Source: Pseudomonadota bacterium (GTDB lineage Bacteria; Pseudomonadota; Alphaproteobacteria; Sphingomonadales; Sphingomonadaceae). From it: DNA of 47,456 bases. Location of the stretch: positions 1 to 47,456 of the forward strand of contig JAEZCZ010000101.1 of the NCBI GenBank assembly GCA_023433305.1, written 5' to 3'. Below, in pieces: positions 25,278-32,438 of the stretch; within the stretch, counting starts at the first letter, position 1; each line of letters starts with the position of its first letter. The translations under genes were made by a program, and so were the position numbers. The notes beneath the pieces are model-generated. The model ran no database searches, was not told the origin of the DNA, and saw nothing but the letters and a program-made list of their open reading frames with translations.

Positions 25278-25307
25278 ATGCTCCACTAACGATTAGGCAA
25301 GAAGCAT
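25278..25307. promoter_or_regulatory. Nested inverted repeats in the dioxygenase/MarR divergent promoter
   Basis: In the 78-base gap between the dioxygenase and marR starts, CTAA-CGA-TTAG (25286-25296) is nested inside ATGCT (25278-25282) / AGCAT (25303-25307), and the two are nearly concentric. A direct repeat CTAGGGG (25310-25316 and 25319-25325) follows next to the marR start. Position and symmetry fit a MarR-dimer operator controlling both genes, but no binding consensus was matched. Confidence 0.4.
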
Positions 25308-25328
25308 CGCTAGGGGGACTAGGGGCGA

Positions 25329-25790
25329 GTGAGCGCGGCCACATTGAGCAAGGACAAAGCCGCGCCGTTCGGCGAGATCGCGGACCTTGAGGACATTGTC
25401 GGCTTTCATATCCGCCTGGCGCACGGCGCGGTCTATCGTCACTTCACCGAAACATTCGCCGATCTGGACCTGACGCAGAAACAGGTCTCCGCGCTGTGGC
25501 TGGTGGCGGACCATCCGGGCATTTCGCAAATCGAGCTCGGCGGCCGCCTGCACATGGACAGGGCGACGACGATGACGATCGTGAACCGCCTACAGCAGCG
25601 CGATTATGTTCGCCGCGAGCGGTCCGCGAGCGACGCGCGCAAGCAGGCCCTGTTCGTGACCGAGGCCGGCACGGACGCGCTCGCCCAAGCCAAGGCCTGC
25701 ATCGCCGAGCACGAAACGTGGCTCAAGTCGCGCTTCACCCAGGCGGAAATCGAAAAACTGGTGGAAATGCTGGCGCGAATCCACGAATGA
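25329..25790 (+). CDS. MarR family transcriptional regulator
   Basis: A 153-residue winged-helix regulator. The pattern is an N-terminal dimerisation helix, then LTQKQVSALWLVADHPGISQIELGGRLHMDRATTMTIVNRLQQRDYVRRERS as helix-turn-helix plus recognition helix, a wing with SDARKQALFVTEAG, and a C-terminal dimer helix. MarR proteins usually repress a divergent operon until a phenolic ligand binds. It starts at GTG 25329, 78 bases from the divergent lignostilbene dioxygenase, and precedes an aromatic-acid transporter by 29 bases. It is the only transcription factor recognised in the catabolic region, so it may respond to a stilbene, aldehyde or aromatic acid. Confidence 0.93.
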   Translation: MSAATLSKDKAAPFGEIADLEDIVGFHIRLAHGAVYRHFTETFADLDLTQKQVSALWLVADHPGISQIELGGRLHMDRATTMTIVNRLQQRDYVRRERSASDARKQALFVTEAGTDALAQAKACIAEHETWLKSRFTQAEIEKLVEMLARIHE

Positions 25791-25819
25791 GTGCGCGTCC
25801 AGGGAGAGGATACTGAATT

Positions 25820-27211
25820 ATGGCCGGACCGGCAGGTGGCACCAACCCGATCAGGGTGATCGACGACAACCCGATGAGCGTGCGGCAATGGATCGTCGTC
25901 GCGCTGATGGTGCTCCTCAATGCGCTCGATGGCTTCGACGTCTTGTCGAGCGCCTTTGCCGCACCGGGAATCTCGCAGGAGTGGGGCATTCCGCGCGACG
26001 AGCTCGGAATCATGCTTTCCGCGGAGCTGGTCGGCATGGGCTTCGGTTCGGTCATCCTCGGCGGCTTCGCCGACAAGGCGGGCCGCAAGCTCGCGATGCT
26101 GGTGTGCCTCGTCATCATGGCGGCCGGCATGTACATGGCGCACAGCGCCAACGATCTGTGGACCTTGACCACTTGGCGCTTCATCACGGGCCTCGGCATC
26201 GGCGGCATGCTAGCCGCAACCAACGCCATGACGGCCGAATCCTCCAGCAAGCAGGGCCGCGGACTGGCGATGGCGCTTTACGTCATCGGATACCCGGTCG
26301 GCGGCGTTATCGGCGGTTTTGCAGCGCAAGGCTGGCTGCTGGTCGAGTACGATTGGCGCGCGGTATTCCTGTTTGGCGCCATTGTGACCGCGGTGATGAT
26401 CCCGCTGGTCATGCTGCTGGTCCCCGAAACGCCCGCATTCTATGCTGCCCGCCGGCCTGAAGGCGCGCTCGAGAAGATCAACAAGTCGCTGCGCGCCTTG
26501 CAGCAACCTCCGATCGATGCGTTGCCCGAAATCGAACCGGGCGCCCCGAAGCCGAAGGTCACCGAGATCCTGTCGAACCCGCGGCTGCGTCCCGTTACGC
26601 TGCTGCTCGCGTTCGGCTACTTGTTCCACACGCTGACGTTCTACTACATCCTCAAGTTCGCGCCGACTATCGTTGCGGGCGCCGGCTTTACCCAGCCGGA
26701 AGCGGCCAGCAGCCTGACTTACGCCAACATCGGCGGCGCCATCGGCGGTTTCCTGTTCGGCTTCCTGCTCAAGAAGTGGGACATCAAGGGACCGACCATC
26801 GCCGTCGCCGTGCTCGGCTCGTTGGCGGTCATTGCATTCGGTATCGGCAGCGACACCCTGTGGGGCTGGCGGATCGCAGCGTTCCTCACGATGTTCTTCC
26901 TCAATGCCGCGATCGTCGGTTACTACGCGGCCTTCGCCAAGGGCTTCCCGGCGTTCGCCCGCGCCACCGGCACGGGTTTCGTGCTCGGCGTCGGACGGGC
27001 CGGCGCGGCCGGCTCGCCGATCATCGCAGGGTTCCTGTTCGCGACCTTGGGCAACGAGAACCTCTTGGTCGTCTCCGCGCTCATGTCGATCGGGGCGGTC
27101 ATCGGTGCCGTGCTGCTGTGGTTCCTGCCGATGCGTGACCCGGATTACGACATAGGCGACGTCGAGCCGTTGGCAGCAGGCTCTGACGAACCGATGCGCA
27201 AGGCCGCTTGA
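25820..27211 (+). CDS. MFS transporter, aromatic acid:H+ symporter (AAHS) family
   Basis: A 463-residue 12-helix transporter. LNALDGFDVLSSAFAAPGI in helix 1 carries the DGFD/DGYD motif typical of AAHS permeases such as PcaK and BenK. GGFADKAGRKLAMLV is the helix 2-3 loop and LVPETPAFYAARRPEGAL the central loop. It probably imports an aromatic acid with protons. GGGAGAGG lies upstream of ATG 25820. It follows marR by 29 bases and is probably in the same unit. A hairpin at 27220-27249 ends the unit before the formaldehyde genes. Confidence 0.93.
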   Translation: MAGPAGGTNPIRVIDDNPMSVRQWIVVALMVLLNALDGFDVLSSAFAAPGISQEWGIPRDELGIMLSAELVGMGFGSVILGGFADKAGRKLAMLVCLVIMAAGMYMAHSANDLWTLTTWRFITGLGIGGMLAATNAMTAESSSKQGRGLAMALYVIGYPVGGVIGGFAAQGWLLVEYDWRAVFLFGAIVTAVMIPLVMLLVPETPAFYAARRPEGALEKINKSLRALQQPPIDALPEIEPGAPKPKVTEILSNPRLRPVTLLLAFGYLFHTLTFYYILKFAPTIVAGAGFTQPEAASSLTYANIGGAIGGFLFGFLLKKWDIKGPTIAVAVLGSLAVIAFGIGSDTLWGWRIAAFLTMFFLNAAIVGYYAAFAKGFPAFARATGTGFVLGVGRAGAAGSPIIAGFLFATLGNENLLVVSALMSIGAVIGAVLLWFLPMRDPDYDIGDVEPLAAGSDEPMRKAA

Positions 27212-27219
27212 GCGTCACG

Positions 27220-27249
27220 CCGGCCGGAGAGGAGAGCCTTTCCGGCCGG
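27220..27249 (+). terminator. GC-rich hairpin after the AAHS transporter
   Basis: CCGGCCGGA (27220-27228) and TCCGGCCGG (27241-27249) form a perfect 9-bp stem with a 12-base loop, nine bases after the transporter stop, followed by TCCTATTTC. It is a likely transcription terminator despite a short T-rich tail. Confidence 0.55.
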
Positions 27250-27301
27250 TCCTATTTCGGCTCTGGCGCGGCGTGAGCAAATAGCCAATAGGGGGCGAAT
27301 T

Positions 27302-27316
27302 GTTCACTGAGTAAAC
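27302..27316. promoter_or_regulatory. 15-bp near-palindrome before the formaldehyde dehydrogenase gene
   Basis: GTTCACT-G-AGTAAAC has arms that differ at one position from a perfect palindrome and ends four bases before the AGAGGA ribosome site of the gene at 27330. Position and symmetry suggest a repressor operator, for example for a formaldehyde- or aldehyde-responsive regulator. No regulator gene is adjacent. Confidence 0.4.
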
Positions 27317-27329
27317 TAAGAGGACCGTG

Positions 27330-28439
<1,110 letters not shown>

Positions 28440-28461
28440 TGAGGATTGCCAGAGAAAAATT

Positions 28462-28504
28462 CACAAGAGCGAAAGATTCGGCTATTTGAAAAATCGCTCT
28501 TGTG
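28462..28504. repeat. 11-bp perfect inverted repeat between frmA and the VOC gene
   Basis: CACAAGAGCGA (28462-28472) pairs perfectly with TCGCTCTTGTG (28494-28504) around a 21-base AT-rich spacer that adds partial pairing. It lies within the 97-base gap after frmA. It could be a terminator without a T-run, an RNA-stabilising hairpin or an attenuator separating frmA from the downstream genes. Confidence 0.5.
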
Positions 28505-28516
28505 GGTCTACAGACC
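28505..28516. promoter_or_regulatory. Short palindrome GGTCT-AC-AGACC
   Basis: A 12-base near-palindrome directly after the larger hairpin and 20 bases before the VOC start. It is a possible operator half of the same regulatory block; short and unproven. Confidence 0.25.
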
Positions 28517-28536
28517 TGACCACAGGAGAGAGACTC

Positions 28537-28914
28537 ATGTTTACCCACGCCTTCCTCGGCTCGAACGACATCGAGAAGAGCCGCAAGTTCTACGACGCCA
28601 CGATGGGCGTTCTCGGCTATCAGAACGTCGTCCCGCCGGAAGCAGGCCAGCTGGTCTATGCGGGGCCGGCCGGTACCTTCATCGTCGGCAAGCCGCTCAA
28701 CGGTGAGCCTGCCACTTATGCCAACGGCGGCACGCTCGGCTTCGCCGCGCCCGACGACGAGACCGTCGCCAAGTGGCATGAGGCGGGCCTCGCCGCCGGC
28801 GGCACCTGCGATGGCCCTCCGGGACCGCGCGAGCGTGCCCCCAACCAGTCCGTCGGCGCCTACTTGCGCGATCCCGACGGCAACAAGGTCTGCGCCTTCC
28901 ACATGCGCCACTGA
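28537..28914 (+). CDS. VOC (glyoxalase/dioxygenase fold) family protein
   Basis: A 125-residue vicinal-oxygen-chelate protein: FTHAFLGSNDIEKSRKFYDATMGVLGY at the N-terminus, GGTLGFAAPDD in the middle and GAYLRDPDGNKVCAFHM at the C-terminus. His3-type and C-terminal metal-ligand positions are suggestive but incomplete. GGAGAGAG precedes ATG 28537. It sits between frmA and the S-formylglutathione hydrolase gene, where many alphaproteobacteria keep a small VOC protein of unproven role. It could handle a glutathione adduct of another aldehyde such as glyoxal or methylglyoxal. The reaction is unknown. Confidence 0.88.
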   Translation: MFTHAFLGSNDIEKSRKFYDATMGVLGYQNVVPPEAGQLVYAGPAGTFIVGKPLNGEPATYANGGTLGFAAPDDETVAKWHEAGLAAGGTCDGPPGPRERAPNQSVGAYLRDPDGNKVCAFHMRH

Positions 28915-28922
28915 GCGCGACC

Positions 28923-29771
28923 ATGGTCGCGAACGTCATGGAAACGGTTTCAACGGTCCGGTCTTTCGGCGGAACGCAGGGCGTCTACCGTCACGAATCC
29001 ACGGAGACCGGAACCCCCATGACGTTCGCGGTCTACGTGCCCGATCACGCGCCGGGCGCGAAGCTGCCGGTGCTGTGGTATCTGTCGGGTCTGACCTGCA
29101 CTCACGCCAACGTCATGGAAAAGGGCGAGTACCGCCGCGCCTGCGCCGAGCACGGCGTGATCTTCGTCGCGCCGGACACGAGCCCGCGCGGCGACGATGT
29201 TCCGGACGACGAAGGCTATGACTTCGGCAAGGGCGCGGGCTTCTACGTCGATGCGACGCGGGAGCCGTGGTCGAAGCACTTCCGCATGCGCTCCTACATC
29301 GAGCGCGAGCTGCCCGAGCTGATCGCGGCGGAGTTCCCGGTCGACATGGCGCGCCAGGGCATCACCGGCCACTCGATGGGCGGGCACGGCGCGCTGACGA
29401 TCAGCCTGCGCAATCCCGGCCGCTTCAAGTCGACTAGCGCCTTCGCGCCGATCGTGAGCGCGGCGGGCTGCCCGTGGGGCGAGAAGGCGCTCGGCGGCTA
29501 CATCGGCGCCGACCGCGCCGCTTGGCGCGAGTACGACGCCTGCGCGCTGATCGAAGACGGCGCCTGCCTCCCCGACCTGCTGGTCGACCAGGGCACGGCC
29601 GACGACTTCCTGTCCGAGCAGCTCAGGACTAATCTTCTGGACGCGGCATGCCGCCAGGCCGACATGCCCGCCACGATCCGGATGCAGGAGGGCTACGACC
29701 ACTCCTATTTCTTCATCTCGACCTTCATGGCCGAACACATCGCCTGGCACGCGGAAAGGCTCGTTTCGTGA
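28923..29771 (+). CDS. fghA: S-formylglutathione hydrolase
   Basis: Hydrolyses S-formylglutathione to formate and glutathione, the step after FrmA. It is an alpha/beta-hydrolase of the esterase D family. GHSMGGHGALT carries the nucleophilic Ser, the Asp is in GTADDFL and the His in YDHSYFF. YLSGLTCTHANVMEKG and the DTSPRG loop are typical of the family. ATG 28923 gives 282 residues; the in-frame ATG 28938 (METVSTVRSFGG) gives 277 and fits homologues slightly better, and neither has a clear ribosome site. Its TGA overlaps the GTG of fdsG (GTGA), linking formate production directly to formate dehydrogenase. Confidence 0.95.
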   Translation: MVANVMETVSTVRSFGGTQGVYRHESTETGTPMTFAVYVPDHAPGAKLPVLWYLSGLTCTHANVMEKGEYRRACAEHGVIFVAPDTSPRGDDVPDDEGYDFGKGAGFYVDATREPWSKHFRMRSYIERELPELIAAEFPVDMARQGITGHSMGGHGALTISLRNPGRFKSTSAFAPIVSAAGCPWGEKALGGYIGADRAAWREYDACALIEDGACLPDLLVDQGTADDFLSEQLRTNLLDAACRQADMPATIRMQEGYDHSYFFISTFMAEHIAWHAERLVS

Positions 29772-30199
29772 GTACCAAGGAACAGAGGATCACCGAAATC
29801 CTCGCCGAACACGCAGGGCGCGAAGGCCCCCTGCTCCCCATTCTCCACGATGTTCAGCACGAATTCGGCTGCGTCGACGCCGACAGCGAGAAGCTGATCG
29901 CGCAAGGCCTCAACCTGTCGCGCGCCGACGTCCACGGGGTGGTCAGCTTCTACCACGATTTCCACGCCGAGGCCGACCCGCGCCCCGAAGTGCAGATCTG
30001 CCGCGCCGAAGCCTGCAAGGCGCGCGGCGTCGAGGCGCTGATCGCCGACGCCGAGAAGGCCGCCGGCGACCGCGTCAAGCTCACGAGCGTCTATTGCCTC
30101 GGCCTGTGCAGCGCCGGCCCGAGCGCGCGCGTCGGCGACCGCCTTCACGCCCGGCTCGATTCCAAGGGCCTCGTCCAGGTAATCGAGGCAGCCCGATGA
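29768..30199 (+). CDS. fdsG: NAD-dependent formate dehydrogenase, gamma subunit
   Basis: Thioredoxin-like [2Fe-2S] subunit homologous to NuoE of complex I, 143 residues. Cluster cysteines are visible in CRAEACKARG and CLGLCSAGPSA, and GVVSFYHDF is characteristic. It passes electrons between the molybdenum subunit and the FMN/NAD subunit. The start is GTG 29768, overlapping the fghA stop. The ATG of fdsB overlaps its own stop (ATGA at 30196). Confidence 0.93.
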   Translation: MSTKEQRITEILAEHAGREGPLLPILHDVQHEFGCVDADSEKLIAQGLNLSRADVHGVVSFYHDFHAEADPRPEVQICRAEACKARGVEALIADAEKAAGDRVKLTSVYCLGLCSAGPSARVGDRLHARLDSKGLVQVIEAAR

Positions 30200-31752
30200 T
30201 CGTTCGCATTTCCGATGACGCCCTCGCCCGCGCCCTGGGCGCCGACGAGCTTGCCCAGGCCTTCGCGCAGAAGGGCCACGAGGTTCACCGCACCTCGAGT
30301 TGGGGCATGCTCTGGCTCGAGCCGCTGGTCGAGATCGACGGCAACGGTTTCGGCCCGGCCACCCCGGACGACGTCGAGGCGATCCTCGACGGCTCGTCCG
30401 ACAAGGCCATCGGCCGCATCGAGGACCACCCGTTCCTCGCCGGGCAGCAGCGCCTGACGTTCGCCCGCGCCGGCAAGACCCGCCCGCTCAACCTCGCGGA
30501 CTACGAGGCGACCGGCGGCTGGGCCGGGCTCCGCCGCGCGCGCCAGATCGGCGCGGCGCAAATCGTCGAGGAAGTCACCGCGTCGGGCCTGCGCGGCCGC
30601 GGCGGCGCGGGCTTCCCCGCCGGCATCAAGTGGAAGACCGTCGCCGGCACGCCTGGCGAGCAGAAGTACATCGTCTGCAACGCCGACGAAGGCGACAGCG
30701 GCACGTTCGCCGACCGCATGGTGATGGAAGGCGATCCCTTCGCGCTGATCGAAGGCATGGCGATCGCCGGCGAAGCGGTGGGCGCCACCAAGGGCTACAT
30801 CTACGTCCGCAGCGAATACCCGGATTCGATCCGCAAGCTGAACGACGCGATCGCCCTCTCGGCCTCGATCGTCGCGCCGTTCGACTGCGAGGTCCGCGTC
30901 GGCGCCGGCGCCTATGTCTGCGGCGAGGAAACCTCGCTGCTGAACTCGCTCGAAGGCAAGCGCGGCGAAGTCCGCGCCAAGCCCCCGCTGCCCGCGATCC
31001 AGGGCCTGTTCGGCCGCCCGACCGTGGTCAACAACGTGCTCACGCTCGCCGCCGTGCCGCACATCCTCGCCGAGGGCGGTTCCGCGCTCTATGGCGGGCT
31101 CGGCATCGAGCGCTCGAAGGGCACGATGCCGATCCAGCTCGCCGGCAACATCAAGCACGGCGGGCTGTACGAAACCGCGTTCGGCATCACCCTGCGCGAG
31201 CTGATCTACGACATCGGGGGCGGCACCGAATCGGGCCGCCCGGTCAAGGCGGTCCAGGTCGGCGGCCCGCTCGGCGCCTACATCCACCCCGACGAGTTCG
31301 ACATCAAGTTCGACTACGAAGCCTACACCGCGGCCGATGCGCTCATCGGCCACGGCGGCATCACCGTGTTCGACGACACGGCCGACATGGCGGCCATGGC
31401 GCGTTTCGCGATGGAGTTCTGCGCGGTCGAAAGCTGCGGCAAGTGCACACCCTGCCGCATCGGCTCGGTGCGCGGCGTCGAGGTGATCGACCGCATCCTT
31501 GCCGGCGGCCGCCCGGCCGACTCGGTCGAGCTCCAGCCCGTCATCCACAATGCGCCGAAAACCGGCCGCCTGCCGGAGCAGGAGATCGCGCTGCTTACCG
31601 ACTTGTGCGAAACGATGAAGTTCGGCTCGCTCTGCGCGCTGGGCGGATTCACGCCCTACCCGGTGATGAGCGCGCTCAAGAACTGGCCGGAAGACTTCAT
31701 GCCCGGCCGGGAAGGCGCGGTCGAAAAGGTCCTCGATCGGAACGGCGCTTAA
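30196..31752 (+). CDS. fdsB: NAD-dependent formate dehydrogenase, beta (diaphorase) subunit
   Basis: FMN- and NAD-binding subunit, 518 residues. The N-terminal ~120 residues are a thioredoxin-like extension usual in FdsB. The NuoF-like core follows with GRGGAGFPAGIKWKT for FMN/NAD, then YICNADEG-type residues, GAGAYVCGEETSLLNSLEG and the C-terminal [4Fe-4S] site ESCGKCTPCR. It transfers electrons from the clusters to NAD. The start is ATG 30196 in a 4-base overlap with fdsG. After it comes a 152-base gap that contains a hairpin repeat, and then mobA. Confidence 0.95.
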   Translation: MIVRISDDALARALGADELAQAFAQKGHEVHRTSSWGMLWLEPLVEIDGNGFGPATPDDVEAILDGSSDKAIGRIEDHPFLAGQQRLTFARAGKTRPLNLADYEATGGWAGLRRARQIGAAQIVEEVTASGLRGRGGAGFPAGIKWKTVAGTPGEQKYIVCNADEGDSGTFADRMVMEGDPFALIEGMAIAGEAVGATKGYIYVRSEYPDSIRKLNDAIALSASIVAPFDCEVRVGAGAYVCGEETSLLNSLEGKRGEVRAKPPLPAIQGLFGRPTVVNNVLTLAAVPHILAEGGSALYGGLGIERSKGTMPIQLAGNIKHGGLYETAFGITLRELIYDIGGGTESGRPVKAVQVGGPLGAYIHPDEFDIKFDYEAYTAADALIGHGGITVFDDTADMAAMARFAMEFCAVESCGKCTPCRIGSVRGVEVIDRILAGGRPADSVELQPVIHNAPKTGRLPEQEIALLTDLCETMKFGSLCALGGFTPYPVMSALKNWPEDFMPGREGAVEKVLDRNGA

Positions 31753-31797
31753 CCCATGTCTCGTTCCGCCCGTCCCGACAGCGCCAAAGCCAACCTC

Positions 31798-31880
31798 GTC
31801 ATTGCGAGCGCAGCGAAGCAATCCAGGGCCGTTCTGCGCCGCTCTGGTTTGCCGCGGGACCTTGGGTCCCTCGCACTGAC
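31798..31880. repeat. Intergenic hairpin repeat (ATTGCGAGCG...GAAGCAATCC type)
   Basis: The 5' part GTCATTGCGAGCGCAGCGAAGCAATCCAG is the dispersed intergenic repeat often seen in alphaproteobacterial genomes. The 3' part CTCTGGTTTG...CTCGCACTGAC is its degenerate inverted copy, so the whole ~83 bases can fold into an imperfect hairpin. It lies between fdsB and mobA, inside an operon. Its sequence is quoted here in pieces; function is unknown. Confidence 0.6.
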
Positions 31881-31904
31881 GATGGGAGGCCTCGGATCGG
31901 TGCG

Positions 31905-32438
31905 ATGATCCTGGGCGTCGTCCTGGCAGGCGGTCAGTCGAGCCGCTTCGGCAGCGACAAGGCGCTCGCCGAGCTCGGCGGGCGCACGCTGCTGGCGCGT
32001 GCCTTCGACACGCTGTCGGGCTATTGCGAGTTGGTCGTCGTTGCCGGGCGCGAGCGCGGCCCCGGCCACCGCTGCATTCCGGATTGGCCGCAACCCGGCA
32101 TGGGCCCGCTCGGCGGCCTCGCGGCCGGCCTGAGGATGGCGCGCGACGAAGGCTATGACAGCGTGCTGACCTGCGGGGTGGACTCGGTCGGATTGCCCGA
32201 CGACCTGCTCGAGCTGCTGTCGCCCGCCCCGGCCTACCTCGAAAGCCAGCCGGTCGTCGGCCACTGGCCCACGGGAACCGTCGACCGCCTCGAAGCGCTG
32301 CTTCTGTCGGAGCGCACGCATTCGATGATGGCGTTCGCAAGCGCGGTCCGGGCTACCCCCGTGAAAACAAGCGCCAAACCTGCTAATATCAATACACCGG
32401 CCGATCTGGCCGCGATGGAGCAAGACGATGGGATTTGA
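31905..32438 (+). CDS. mobA: Molybdenum cofactor guanylyltransferase
   Basis: Adds GMP to molybdopterin to make the guanine-dinucleotide cofactor that formate dehydrogenases need. The 177-residue protein starts at ATG 31905 with ILGVVLAGGQSSRFGSDKAL, the nucleotide-binding motif, followed by MGPLGGLAAGL, and TCGVDSVGLP in place of the usual CDxP-type metal motif. Its last 11 bases overlap the start of fdsA. Its place between fdsB and fdsA is unusual and suggests cofactor supply is co-expressed with the apoenzyme. It is slightly shorter than the E. coli protein. Confidence 0.9.
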   Translation: MILGVVLAGGQSSRFGSDKALAELGGRTLLARAFDTLSGYCELVVVAGRERGPGHRCIPDWPQPGMGPLGGLAAGLRMARDEGYDSVLTCGVDSVGLPDDLLELLSPAPAYLESQPVVGHWPTGTVDRLEALLLSERTHSMMAFASAVRATPVKTSAKPANINTPADLAAMEQDDGI

